Of a DNA stretch of 64,000 nt, positions 26,576 through 35,676 are shown in pieces (position 1 is the stretch's first letter; the number at the start of each line of letters is the position of its first letter). The notes under the pieces are model-generated. The model was not told where the DNA came from. It did not search any database and saw nothing but the letters and a program-made list of their open reading frames with translations. Position numbers and translations under genes: made by a program. Source of the stretch: Chryseobacterium sp. SORGH_AS_0447 (lineage in GTDB: Bacteria > Bacteroidota > Bacteroidia > Flavobacteriales > Weeksellaceae); assembly GCF_030818695.1 (NCBI RefSeq), contig NZ_JAUTAR010000001.1:3156501-3220500 (forward strand), in the 5' to 3' direction.

Positions 26576-27565
26576 TTATACAACTTTCCAGATCGCATCA
26601 ATAAACCAGCCTTTAGGATCTGCAATATACTTAACCGGCTGAAATCCGTTTTTTAAAGCCATACCATCAGTTTCTTCAGGAGCATATTTCTGCGAGATTT
26701 CCATATAAATGGCTTCATTCTCTTTAAAATCAATAAATTGGTTCCCAATTCTCACATGTTGCTCTTCCAGGCTGATAAGATAGCTTCTGCATGCTCCCGA
26801 AAGCGGGTCATACGTCTGATAATGTTTGAACTTACTGATATCGAAACGGGCATCAAGCTCGCTGTTGATTCTTTCCAAGAGATTAAGATTAAAAGCTGCG
26901 GTGATTCCTGCCTTGTCATTATAAGCGGAAAGAATAATGTCCGGATCTTTTTTCAGATCAAAACCGATCAGAAGAATATCTCCCGGATTTAGTTTTTTGC
27001 GTAATTCGCTGCAGAACTGATAAGCTTCCTCCACTTCCATATTCCCAATGTTTCCGCCTAAGAACAAGATAACTTTTCTTCGAGACGAAATGCTGTTGGC
27101 TTTATCGAGCATTTCAAAATATTCACCATTCAGACCGATCAGATCAAGAGTAGGAATTTCCTTTGAAAGACGCTCCTGAAGAACGGAAATGATGTTTCCG
27201 GAAATGTCGATCGGCATATACGTAAAATCAGCTTTCCAGTCGACAAGATATTCAAGAAGATGCGATGATTTTGTAGCATCTCCCGCACCCAGTTCAACCA
27301 AATCAAACGGTGTATCAAATGCTTTGATTGCCTGAGCGATTTCTTCTTTTTTATCGGTAAAAATTTCCAGTTCGCAACCGGTAAGATAATATTCCGGCAT
27401 GTTCATGATCTGCTGGAAAAGAACATCGCCTTTCTGATCGTAAAAATACTTGGAAAACAGATGTTTGGGATTATCTTTCAGTCCGTGAATAACTTCTTTT
27501 TCGAACTTCTGATGGGCTTCGTAATCTGCACAGGAAATGGTTTCCATATTTATATTCTGGTCCAT
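26576..27565 (-). CDS. egtD: L-histidine N-alpha-methyltransferase
   Basis: A 329-residue SAM-dependent methyltransferase of the EgtD family that trimethylates histidine to hercynine. The SAM site is seen in DLVELGAGDATKSSHLLEYL and the family-specific MPIDISGNIIS and FLGGNIGNMEVEEA. The N-terminal EVIHGLKDNPKHLFSKYFYDQKGDVLF is characteristic. It begins the egtD-egtB unit, divergent from the Lrp-type gene. No egtA, egtC or egtE is nearby, as in short versions of the pathway. Confidence 0.88.
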   Translation of the reverse strand: MDQNINMETISCADYEAHQKFEKEVIHGLKDNPKHLFSKYFYDQKGDVLFQQIMNMPEYYLTGCELEIFTDKKEEIAQAIKAFDTPFDLVELGAGDATKSSHLLEYLVDWKADFTYMPIDISGNIISVLQERLSKEIPTLDLIGLNGEYFEMLDKANSISSRRKVILFLGGNIGNMEVEEAYQFCSELRKKLNPGDILLIGFDLKKDPDIILSAYNDKAGITAAFNLNLLERINSELDARFDISKFKHYQTYDPLSGACRSYLISLEEQHVRIGNQFIDFKENEAIYMEISQKYAPEETDGMALKNGFQPVKYIADPKGWFIDAIWKVV

Positions 27566-27730
27566 AGGAATGGGATTTTGGTAGACATTTTACTGCAATT
27601 ATTCTGCCATTGGAAAATGCCGCGACAATTATAATCTGAACATTTATTAATACGGTTTTTGAGCTTCTCACTTTAAAATCTTAAAAACATTTTTTATAAA
27701 ATCGTATATTTACGGCTCAAATGCGACGAT

Positions 27731-28192
27731 ATGGATTTAAAAGACAGGATGATTCTCAGTATAATTCAGGAAGACTCAACTTTATCAGTGAAAGAAATTT
27801 CAGAAAGAATAGGCCTTACCTTCACTCCAACTTATGAACGGATCAAGCAACTGGAAAAGAACGGAATCATTGAGAAATACGTCGGCCTTTTAAACCGTGA
27901 GAAACTGGGACTTAATATTGTAGTATACTGCAACGTAAGGCTTAAGGAACAGTCGAAAAAGGTTCTGGAAACCTTCGAGAAAAATATCATGCAGCACGAT
28001 GAAGTCCAGGAAATAATCAGCCTTTCCGGCGAATACGATTATATGCTGAAAATTATTGCCAAAGACATCAATTCTTACAACGCCTTTACAGTGAACGTGA
28101 TTTCAAATATCCCGAATATTGGGCAATACCACAGCTCGATTGTGCTTCATGAAGTGAAGAAGTCTACGAAGTTTAAGATTGATCTGGATTAA
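27731..28192 (+). CDS. Lrp/AsnC-family transcriptional regulator
   Basis: A 153-residue regulator. The helix-turn-helix occupies residues 1-55 (DRMILSIIQEDSTLSVKEISERIGLTFTPTYERIKQLEKNGII) and the RAM effector-binding domain about 65-145 (VQEIISLSGEYDYMLKIIAKDINSY). Such proteins form octamers and respond to amino acids. It is divergent from egtD with a 165-base gap and sits beside the arginine cluster, so either is a plausible target; the sequence does not decide. Confidence 0.88.
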   Translation: MDLKDRMILSIIQEDSTLSVKEISERIGLTFTPTYERIKQLEKNGIIEKYVGLLNREKLGLNIVVYCNVRLKEQSKKVLETFEKNIMQHDEVQEIISLSGEYDYMLKIIAKDINSYNAFTVNVISNIPNIGQYHSSIVLHEVKKSTKFKIDLD

Positions 28193-28195
28193 TTA

Positions 28196-28224
28196 AACGC
28201 AAAGTTTTAAATAAACTTTGCGTT
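28196..28224. terminator. Bidirectional terminator between lrp-type gene and argH
   Basis: AACGCAAAGTTT pairs exactly with AAACTTTGCGTT over 12 bases with a 5-base loop, between two convergent genes. Confidence 0.75.
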
Positions 28225-28262
28225 AAAAGAAATCAGAATCGATTTTAGATCTTTGTTATAAA

Positions 28263-29567
28263 TTATCCCAGCAGTTTATTTTTCACTTTATTAAATTGAT
28301 ATTCAATCTTATCCAGACATAAATTCCCAATGCTTCCTTGGTGGGTATGCTCCAGGTTTTCAATTTTAAAATCGAATGCATTGTTTTCGATCTCGTGCCC
28401 CACTTTTACATAAGCATCCCGGAATGTACTGCCGTTTTTCACTTCCTCATTGATTTTCTCTACACTAAAGAGGTATTTATACTTTTCATCCTCTAAAATG
28501 CCATCTTTTACCTGAATATTGGGCAAGGTATAATTTAAAATTTCCAGGCACTCTTTCAACGAATCAATCGCAGGGAAAAGGATTTCCTTCGTCAACTGCA
28601 TATCGCGGTGGTAGCCGGACGGAAGATTGTTCGTCAGCAAAATAAACTCATTCGGCAACGACTGGATTCTGTTGCACCGCGCGCGGACCAGCTCGAAGAT
28701 GTCCGGGTTTTTCTTGTGTGGCATGATGCTGCTTCCTGTTGTAAATTCTTTCGGAAAGCTGATGAAATCGAAGTTCTGGCTCAGGTACAAACAGACATCG
28801 TATGAAAATTTCCCTAAGGTTCCTGCCAGGGTCGCCATCGCCATCGCGAGCAGCTTCTCCGATTTTCCACGGGTCATCTGGGCATAGACCGAATTGTAGT
28901 TCATCGATTGGAAGCCCAGATTATAGGTAGTGCTTTCCCGGTCGATCGGAAATGAGGAACCGTAACCGGCTGCCGAACCCAACGGATTTTTATTAATGAT
29001 ATTTTTAACGGAAAACAGCATTTCCATATCATCCAGCAGCGCTTCCGCATACGCGCCGAACCATAATCCGAAGGAGGAAGGCATCGCGATCTGCAAATGA
29101 GTATAGCCCGGAAGCAGCACCTTTTTATGTTGTTCCGCCAGTTGGATCAACAGCTGGAAAAACTCATCCGTAAGTGCCGTGATTTCCCGGATTTCATCCA
29201 GAAGATACAGTTTGATATCCAGTAAAACCTGATCATTCCGCGATCGCGCCGTGTGAATTTTCTTTCCGACATCACCTAATTTTTCTATTAAAATCGATTC
29301 GACCTGGGAATGAATGTCCTCCGCATTTTTATCGATTTCAAAATTTCCGTTTTCTATGCTTTCTAAAATTTCCGCTAAGACAGACAGCATTTGTTCCGAT
29401 TCTTCATCAGAGATAATGCCGACTTCCGCCAGCATTTTGCAGTGTGCCATAGAACCTTTAACATCGTATTTTGCCAGACGCTCGTCGAAATAGAGGTCTT
29501 TGCCGACCGTAAAAGTATTGACTAATATATTAGTGGCATTGTTGTCTTTCTGCCATATTTTTTTCAT
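28263..29567 (-). CDS. argH: Argininosuccinate lyase
   Basis: A 434-residue member of the fumarase/aspartase superfamily that splits argininosuccinate into arginine and fumarate. The superfamily signature GSSIMPHKKNPD is present, together with HTARSRNDQVLLD (substrate binding) and the family opening LYFDERLAKYDVKGSMAHCKML. The length is slightly below the usual 455-470 because of a shorter C-terminus, as in other Bacteroidetes. It is the last gene of the arginine cluster, separated from argE by a 347-base repeat-bearing gap. Confidence 0.95.
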   Translation of the reverse strand: MKKIWQKDNNATNILVNTFTVGKDLYFDERLAKYDVKGSMAHCKMLAEVGIISDEESEQMLSVLAEILESIENGNFEIDKNAEDIHSQVESILIEKLGDVGKKIHTARSRNDQVLLDIKLYLLDEIREITALTDEFFQLLIQLAEQHKKVLLPGYTHLQIAMPSSFGLWFGAYAEALLDDMEMLFSVKNIINKNPLGSAAGYGSSFPIDRESTTYNLGFQSMNYNSVYAQMTRGKSEKLLAMAMATLAGTLGKFSYDVCLYLSQNFDFISFPKEFTTGSSIMPHKKNPDIFELVRARCNRIQSLPNEFILLTNNLPSGYHRDMQLTKEILFPAIDSLKECLEILNYTLPNIQVKDGILEDEKYKYLFSVEKINEEVKNGSTFRDAYVKVGHEIENNAFDFKIENLEHTHQGSIGNLCLDKIEYQFNKVKNKLLG

Positions 29568-29914
29568 AAGTTTCTATTTTGTTGGAAGATGGAAATAAGG
29601 TTTAAAGGTTTTCAAACTTCGATTATACCATTTTTCTATATTCCGGATATTACTATTGATGCTAATTTTCTTTTGTCTTAAAACAAAAGAAACAAAAATT
29701 CAAGACTGGAAGCTCCGTCTAAAAATTTAAATTAAATCCTAAAATTCCCAAACTCGCACGAATCTGCATTGGTTCTTCAGGGTTAAATTTATCTCGTGCT
29801 CAAACAGTGGGAATTTTTTAACGCATTAAATTTAAATTTTCTTAACGCCTTCGTTTCCTAGGTCAGTAATTTTATGGTTACAAAACTTCCGGCATCCATC
29901 ATCCCTCTCCCAGC
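29568..29914. other. argE-argH spacer with repeat element
   Basis: No gene. The nested inverted-repeat element at 29667-29840 fills half of it; the rest is unremarkable. Confidence 0.5.
29667..29840. repeat. Nested inverted-repeat element (REP/MITE-like)
   Basis: Four nested pairs: TTTCTTTTG/CAAAAGAAA (29667-29675 and 29684-29692), AAAATTTAAATT/AATTTAAATTTT (outer arms near 29722 and 29840), AAAATTCCCA/TGGGAATTTT (29741-29750 and 29808-29817) and GCACGA/TCGTGC (29756-29761 and 29794-29799). No transposase is encoded. It lies inside the arginine cluster. Confidence 0.6.
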
Positions 29915-30997
29915 CTACAAAACTTCCTCCAGAATCTTGATATAAATTTCAATTCCCTCTGCGATTTCTTCGATGAAAATAAATTCATCTGCCGTGTGGG
30001 AGCGCCTGCTGTCGCCGGGACCTAGCTTTACCGAAGTACACGGAATAATTGCCTGGTCGGAGGAGGTCGGTGAACCATAAGTGGTCCTGCCTATTTCCAA
30101 TCCTGCTTTTACAAACGGATGATCCAAGGCAATTTTTGAGGAATTTAACCGGAATGACCTCGCCGTTAAAACCGATTTCATCTGGGACTGAATGATTTCG
30201 AAGACTTCCGTGTTGGAATATTCGTCCGTCACCCTTACGTCCAGCGTGAAATTACACGATTCCGGAACAACGTTGTGCTGGACGCCTGCATGAATGCCTG
30301 AAAGCGTTACCTTAACTTCACCCAGATAGTCGGAAACTTTGGGGAATTTAAAGTTTAAAATATGCTGCAGGTCCTCCATGCATTTTACAATGGAATTATC
30401 ATTATTCGGATGAGCGGCATGAGAAGGCGTACCTTTCATTTCCCCGTCGATTACCAGTAGACCTTTTTCTGCAATGGCCAGATTCATCTGCGTCGGTTCT
30501 CCTACGATAGCGAGTTCTATATTCGGAAGTTGCGGGAATAAGGCTTCGATCCCGTCAAAACCGGATATTTCTTCTTCAGCAGTGAGAGCGATGATCAGAT
30601 TATACTGTAAATCTTCTCTGTCATAAAAGTATAAAAAAACCTGCGCCATCGAAACCAGGGAAGCCCCGGCGTCATTGCTCCCCAACCCGAATAATTTCCC
30701 GTCTTTTTCAATGGGTAAAAACGGATCCAGGGTATAGGCTTTATTCGGTTTTACCGTATCGTGATGGGTATTCAGCAGAATTGAAGGCTTGAATACATCG
30801 AAATTTCTGTTCACCGCCCAGATATTGTTTTTAAAACGTTTGCTGGGAATCCCGTGCTTTTTGAAAAAGTTTTCAATTTCTACGGAGGTATTGAACTCAT
30901 CCTTACTGAAGGACGGGATTTCAATCAGATTTTTCAGTAATTCTATGGCGTTGTTCAGCAATTCTTCTTTGCTATAAACAGATTTCAGTTCCTGCAT
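29915..30997 (-). CDS. argE: M20 peptidase-family N-acyl-ornithine/citrulline deacylase
   Basis: A 360-residue zinc-dependent deacylase. Metal-site residues are visible: His78-x-Asp80 (NTHHDTV), Asp109 (LGSNDAGAS), the Glu pair 141-142 (TAEEEISG), Glu167 (VGEPTQ) and a late His (RRSHTADEF). In this pathway it should remove the acyl group after the transcarbamylase step, so the likely substrate is N-acyl-citrulline rather than N-acetylornithine. Its start overlaps the argB end by 26 bases, indicating coupled translation. Confidence 0.9.
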   Translation of the reverse strand: MQELKSVYSKEELLNNAIELLKNLIEIPSFSKDEFNTSVEIENFFKKHGIPSKRFKNNIWAVNRNFDVFKPSILLNTHHDTVKPNKAYTLDPFLPIEKDGKLFGLGSNDAGASLVSMAQVFLYFYDREDLQYNLIIALTAEEEISGFDGIEALFPQLPNIELAIVGEPTQMNLAIAEKGLLVIDGEMKGTPSHAAHPNNDNSIVKCMEDLQHILNFKFPKVSDYLGEVKVTLSGIHAGVQHNVVPESCNFTLDVRVTDEYSNTEVFEIIQSQMKSVLTARSFRLNSSKIALDHPFVKAGLEIGRTTYGSPTSSDQAIIPCTSVKLGPGDSRRSHTADEFIFIEEIAEGIEIYIKILEEVL

Positions 30998-31766
30998 GAT
31001 GGTTTTCGATATGGTTTTTCAGTTGGGTTTCTTTTATTAAGAATACCTTGTTTACATTATTTCTTATGGCTCCCAGCGCATTTTCAAGCTTGGGCAGAAT
31101 TCCTTTATGTAATTTCCCTGCGTTTTTCAAAAGGGAAAATTCCTGTTCCGAAATATTTTTAATTAACGATTCAGGATTATTTACATCTTCCAAAACCCCT
31201 TCTTTATCAAAACAATAGACCAATTCCACATCATATTTTACTGATAAAGCCTGGGCGATCACCGAAGCAATCGTATCTGCATTGGTATTGAAAAGGTGTC
31301 CTTTTTTATCGTGGGTGATCGCGGAAAACACAGGAACCAGATCAAGCTTCATCATTTTTGAGATCAGTTTTCTGTTTACCCCTTTCTCGGTAATATCGCC
31401 TACGAATCCAAAATCAATTTCCGCATCTTCCCTTTTCTTAGCCTTAATTAAATTTGCATCCGCCCCTGAAAAGCCGATGGCCTTGCATTTTTTCTGCTGA
31501 AGCCTGGCCACGATATTTTTATTGATGCCGCCGGCATAGACCATGGCCACCAGATCCAGGGTTTCTTTATCCGTAATCCGGCGCCCGTTCACCATCTTCT
31601 GCTCGATTCCAAGTTTATCCGCTAAAGTTGTAGCGAGCTTCCCTCCGCCATGAACCAGGATCTTTTTCTCACCGATCCCCGCGAACTGTTCCAGGAACTC
31701 GTCGAGCAATTCCTCGTCGTCGATCAGTGCGCCGCCAATTTTTACGATGTATAACTTTTCTTTCAT
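30972..31766 (-). CDS. argB: N-acetylglutamate kinase (N-acyl-glutamate kinase)
   Basis: A 264-residue amino-acid kinase that phosphorylates N-acylated glutamate. The P-loop-like opening YIVKIGGALIDD, the GGG motif in VHGGGKLATTLADKLG, and FSAITHDKKGHLFNTNADTIASVIAQAL are present. In this lineage the acyl group may be succinyl, as argued for the transcarbamylase. It overlaps argE by 26 bases and follows the transcarbamylase gene by 62. Confidence 0.92.
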   Translation of the reverse strand: MKEKLYIVKIGGALIDDEELLDEFLEQFAGIGEKKILVHGGGKLATTLADKLGIEQKMVNGRRITDKETLDLVAMVYAGGINKNIVARLQQKKCKAIGFSGADANLIKAKKREDAEIDFGFVGDITEKGVNRKLISKMMKLDLVPVFSAITHDKKGHLFNTNADTIASVIAQALSVKYDVELVYCFDKEGVLEDVNNPESLIKNISEQEFSLLKNAGKLHKGILPKLENALGAIRNNVNKVFLIKETQLKNHIENHHAGTEICL

Positions 31767-31828
31767 TTTTATCCTTTTTTACAACCCTTATTTAAACCTC
31801 ATAGGTTTTTGAAACCTATGAGGTTTAG

Positions 31829-32788
31829 CTATTTTGTATTGATTTCATCCAGAATCTCAGAAAACACGGCCTGTGCCGAGAAAATCCGGTTTTTGGCCTG
31901 CTGGTAAATAATGGAATGTTCCCCATCCATCACCTCATCACTCAGTTCCACATTTCTGCGGACCGGAAGGCAGTGCATGACCTTTGCCTCATGGGTGGCT
32001 TCCAGTTTTTCACTGGTCAGCATCCAGTTTTCTTTTACTTCGGGCATCGCCGCATAATCATCAAATGAAGACCAGTTTTTTACGTAAACAAAGTCTGCAT
32101 CTTTCAGGGCTTCTTCCTGATCATGGATCACCGGTACGTTTTTCGTAAATTTTTTGTCCAGATCATAGCCTACCGGATTGGTGATCACGAAATCAACATC
32201 CATTTCCTGCATCCATTCGGCAAAAGAATTTCCTACCGCCTGTGCGATCGGCTTGATGTGCGGCGCCCAGGTCAGAACAACTTTCGGCTTACCTTCTTTC
32301 TTCCAGTTTTCAGTAATCGTGATACAGTCTGCAAGGCTCTGCAAAGGATGGCGCGTCGCCGATTCCAATGAAATGACCGGAACTTTGGCGTGCTGCTCAA
32401 ACTGACTTAAAATACTTTCATTCACGTCATCTTCCTTGTTTTTCATGCCGGCAAAACAACGCACGGCGATGATATCGCAATACTGGTTCAGCACCTCGAT
32501 TGCATCTTTGATGTGTTCTACAGTATCACCGTTCATCACGGCACCGTCAGCAAATTCAAGGTTCCAGGCTTCCTGGGCCGCATTTAGAGTAAGCACATTT
32601 AACCCTAAATTCTGAGCGGCAATCTGGCTGCTGAGACGTGTTCGTAAACTTGAATTCAAAAAGACCAGCCCGATGGTTTTCCCTTTTCCTTTCTCAGGTT
32701 CCGAGAGCGGATCTTCTTTGATTAATAAAGCTTTTTTTATAATTTCCTGTAAGTTTTCAACGTCACTTACAGCGGTGAATTTTTTCAT
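31829..32788 (-). CDS. argF': N-acyl-ornithine transcarbamylase (probably N-succinylornithine)
   Basis: A 319-residue transcarbamylase of the AOTCase/SOTCase group, not classic ornithine transcarbamylase. The carbamoyl-phosphate loop is SSLRTR (46-51), followed by ATRHPLQSLAD, VVLTWAPHIKPIAQAVGNSFAEW and HCLPVRRN. Residue 90 is Val (NGDTVEH). At this site Xanthomonas AOTCase has Glu92 and Bacteroides fragilis SOTCase has Pro90. Published work reported that Glu92 to Pro, Ser, Val or Ala changes AOTCase to a succinylornithine enzyme, so Val90 predicts the succinyl substrate. It links carbamoyl phosphate from CarAB to arginine. Confidence 0.9.
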   Translation of the reverse strand: MKKFTAVSDVENLQEIIKKALLIKEDPLSEPEKGKGKTIGLVFLNSSLRTRLSSQIAAQNLGLNVLTLNAAQEAWNLEFADGAVMNGDTVEHIKDAIEVLNQYCDIIAVRCFAGMKNKEDDVNESILSQFEQHAKVPVISLESATRHPLQSLADCITITENWKKEGKPKVVLTWAPHIKPIAQAVGNSFAEWMQEMDVDFVITNPVGYDLDKKFTKNVPVIHDQEEALKDADFVYVKNWSSFDDYAAMPEVKENWMLTSEKLEATHEAKVMHCLPVRRNVELSDEVMDGEHSIIYQQAKNRIFSAQAVFSEILDEINTK

Positions 32789-33215
32789 TGTAATTGATTT
32801 TTAGGAGCTTTCGGTTATTGCTTTTTTTACGCAGATGATTGCGCTTTATTTCAACACATCAGTCACATGAGAGAGTTTAAATTACTTTTATAATATTTTA
32901 GAACATATCAGATAAAAATCAAGATTTTCTAAAACTGATGTGGTCTGTATTTTCAAATCTATATCTCTAATTTATGATCCGTTAAGCTTTTCTGGCTTTT
33001 ATTGTTTCATTCTTCCACAGATTGCGCGGATTTTCACAGATGACAGCGTGGCTTCGAGAGCCTTAGTCAACAATAGAATAGACCTATTGAAAATCTCTGA
33101 TTTTCTTCTTCTGTGATCTAAAAATATACGTAAAGCTTTAAACTTAAAATCTGATGTGCCTAATGTGTTAAAAAGCTTTTGTGACTTTTGTGGTTTAATT
33201 CTGTCACGTAATTTC
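32789..33215. other. Repeat-rich spacer inside the arginine cluster
   Basis: No gene in 427 bases. CACATCAGT (32855-32863) faces ACTGATGTG (32934-32942). A low-complexity phrase built on cacagatt-gcgcggatttt-cacagatga lies at 33015-33043, and cttttgtgacttttgtggttt at about 33175-33197. These look like intergenic repeats. Confidence 0.45.
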
Positions 33216-34385
33216 CTAATGTATAAAAACTTCCTGCTCTTTTACCGTTATATTTTCTAAAACCGTTTTTAAAGCTGTAACAAACAGATCGGTTTCCTCT
33301 TTTTTGATATTCAGCGCTGGGAGAATCCTCAGCACCGTCTTATCGTTGGAATTTCCTGTAAAAATATGATGGTCATACAACAGACTGTTCCTCACTTCCG
33401 CACAGTCCCTGTCGAGTTCAATACCGATCATCAGTCCTTTCCTCCGGATCGTTTTGATATGCGGAAAATCCTTAATCGCATCTTCAATATACGCTCCCAT
33501 TTTCTGAGCATTTTCGATAAGATTTTCCTCTTGCATCACATCCAGTACAGCGATCGCCGCTGCACAGGCTAAATGATTCCCGCCGAAAGTGGTTCCCAGC
33601 AGGCCGTTGCTGGCTTTAAATTTCGGGTGGATCAGAACACCGCCGATCGGGAAACCGTTCCCCATTCCTTTCGCCGTGGTAATCACATCGGCTTCTATCT
33701 CAAACTCCTGATGGGCGAAGAAATATCCGCTTCTTCCATAGCCCGACTGCACTTCATCCAGAATCAGGACGGTATTATGTTTTTCGCATAATTCCTTGAT
33801 TTTGGTTAAAAATTCAACCGTTGGAATCATAATTCCGCCTACCCCCTGAATCCCTTCGATGATGACCGATGAAATTGCATTTCCTTCTTTTTCGAAAATA
33901 TCTTCCAGCTGCGCGATGTTGTTCCATTCCGATTTAATAAACCGCTCATCATAGTTTACCGGAGCAACGATCTTCGGATTATCCGTAACGGATACTGCTG
34001 CCGAGGTTCTTCCATGGAATGAACCTGAAAAATAAAGCACTTTGCTTTTCCCGTTATGAAAAGAAGCCAGCTTTAATGCATTTTCATTGGCCTCCGCTCC
34101 CGAATTGCACAGAAAAAGGTTATACTCTTCCAGCCCGGAAAGCTTTCCTAATTTTTCGGCCAGCTCAGTCTGCAATTCATTCTGAACGGAGTTGGAATAG
34201 AAAGATATTTTGTCTAACTGTTCTTTTAATCTGCCCTGATAATACGGATGATTATGCCCGATGGAAATCACCGCATGGCCGCCGTAAAAATCAAGATACT
34301 GTTCTCCTTTGTCGTCCCAGAGAAATGATCCCTGCGCTTTGACAGGATTGATGTTAAATAATGGATATACGTTGAATAAATTCAT
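33216..34385 (-). CDS. argD: N-acyl-ornithine aminotransferase
   Basis: A 389-residue class III PLP aminotransferase that converts N-acyl-glutamate semialdehyde to N-acyl-ornithine. The PLP lysine is Lys239 (TTAKGMGNGFPIGG), the cofactor Asp210 lies in LILDEVQSGYGR, and NSGAEANENALKLA and FHGRTSAAVSVT bind the phosphate. Long gaps with repeats flank it on both sides (427 and 254 bases), so it may also be transcribed separately from its neighbours. Confidence 0.93.
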   Translation of the reverse strand: MNLFNVYPLFNINPVKAQGSFLWDDKGEQYLDFYGGHAVISIGHNHPYYQGRLKEQLDKISFYSNSVQNELQTELAEKLGKLSGLEEYNLFLCNSGAEANENALKLASFHNGKSKVLYFSGSFHGRTSAAVSVTDNPKIVAPVNYDERFIKSEWNNIAQLEDIFEKEGNAISSVIIEGIQGVGGIMIPTVEFLTKIKELCEKHNTVLILDEVQSGYGRSGYFFAHQEFEIEADVITTAKGMGNGFPIGGVLIHPKFKASNGLLGTTFGGNHLACAAAIAVLDVMQEENLIENAQKMGAYIEDAIKDFPHIKTIRRKGLMIGIELDRDCAEVRNSLLYDHHIFTGNSNDKTVLRILPALNIKKEETDLFVTALKTVLENITVKEQEVFIH

Positions 34386-34390
34386 GTCTT

Positions 34391-34639
34391 AAATTATAAA
34401 TGATGATTGATAAATGATTGCTTCTAAAAATTCACCATTGACTTATTGACTATTCACCTCTTGGGTTATAATTGATAAGTGATGATTGATAAGTGATAAA
34501 CAATACATTTTTTTTAATTCACTATTGACCTATTGACCATTCACCCCTTGAATCATAATTGATGATTTATGATTGATAAATGATAGATTCTAAAAATTCA
34601 CTATTGACCTATTGACCATTCACTTTTTAACCATTCACC
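34391..34639. repeat. Imperfect tandem repeats between argC and argD
   Basis: Three units start near 34431, 34518 and 34597 on the phrase ttcac(c/t)attgac(t/c)tattgac, 87 and 79 bases apart, separated by gatgattgataa-type sequence. The core ttgaccattcac is shared with the repeats at 10980 and 57541. Confidence 0.65.
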
Positions 34640-35602
34640 TTAAAAAGCTACCGGCTTCAGGTTCAGTCCCAGGTTTTCTTCCCAGCCCATCGCGATATTC
34701 ATGTTTTGTACCGCCTGTCCGGAAGCACCTTTCAATAGATTGTCAATCGTTGAGTGAATGACTGTCACATTCCCACATCTTTCAATCTGAATCACACAGC
34801 GATTGGTATTGACAACCTGTTTTAAATCAATGCCTTTTTCACTTACCGTTACGAAAGGCTCCTCTGCATAAAACTCCCTGAACCACTGCTCGATATCTGA
34901 TAGTGCCGCCTCTGTTTTTATCGTAGAGCTCGTAAAAATTCCTCTTGCAAAATCCCCTCTCCACGGAACAAAATTCAAGCTGACTTCATCTGAGTTCAAC
35001 GTAACCAGCTGTTGCAAAATTTCATCCACATGCTGATGCGTCAGTGTTTTATAAGCTGAAATATTATTGTTCCTCCAGGTAAAATGCGTCGTCGCCTGCA
35101 AAGACTGCCCCGCTCCGGTAGATCCTGTAATTCCGGTGGTGTAAACATCATTAAGCAACCCTTTATCTGCTAAAGGAAGCAAAGCCAGCTGAATGGCGGT
35201 GGCAAAACATCCCGGATTGGCAATACTCTTAGCTCCTGAAAGCTGTTTTTTATTAATTTCGGGCAATCCGTAGATAAAATTTCGGTCTCCGAAATTCCCG
35301 TCCAACCGGAAATCATTTCCCAGATCGATCACCAATGTTTCTTCCTTTACCGGATTCTGAGCCAGCCAGTTCCGGCTTTCTTTATGAGGAAGGCACAGGA
35401 ATACAATATCGGTATCCTGCGGCTGATCGGTCAGCACCATATCGCAAACGGTTTCCAGGTCCGGGTACAGATCTGAAATCTTGATTCCCGGATTGGAACG
35501 GCTGTATAAAAAGCTCAGCGAAATGTTCGGATGAAAAGCCAGAATGCGGATCAGCTCACTTCCGGTATAACCGTTCGCTCCTATAATTCCTACCGTCTTC
35601 AT
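34640..35602 (-). CDS. argC: N-acyl-gamma-glutamyl-phosphate reductase
   Basis: A 320-residue NADPH-dependent reductase that turns N-acyl-glutamyl phosphate into the semialdehyde. The Rossmann motif GANGYTGSEL is at residues 8-17, the catalytic Cys132 lies in NPGCFATAIQL, and the substrate His is probably in WRGDFARGIFTSS or THQHVDEI. The length is normal for the short bacterial type. It is 74 bases after argG on the same strand. Confidence 0.94.
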   Translation of the reverse strand: MKTVGIIGANGYTGSELIRILAFHPNISLSFLYSRSNPGIKISDLYPDLETVCDMVLTDQPQDTDIVFLCLPHKESRNWLAQNPVKEETLVIDLGNDFRLDGNFGDRNFIYGLPEINKKQLSGAKSIANPGCFATAIQLALLPLADKGLLNDVYTTGITGSTGAGQSLQATTHFTWRNNNISAYKTLTHQHVDEILQQLVTLNSDEVSLNFVPWRGDFARGIFTSSTIKTEAALSDIEQWFREFYAEEPFVTVSEKGIDLKQVVNTNRCVIQIERCGNVTVIHSTIDNLLKGASGQAVQNMNIAMGWEENLGLNLKPVAF

Positions 35603-35676
35603 AGAGTTGAATTGATATTTTTAAAAAATTAAACATACTTAAAAGGTAAAAGCTTAAAGCCAATAGCCAGCAGCAA

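Noticed and set aside
31829..32788. Ordinary ornithine carbamoyltransferase (argF)
   Set aside because: The motifs and cluster (late deacylase, Val90) match the N-acyl-ornithine transcarbamylase group.
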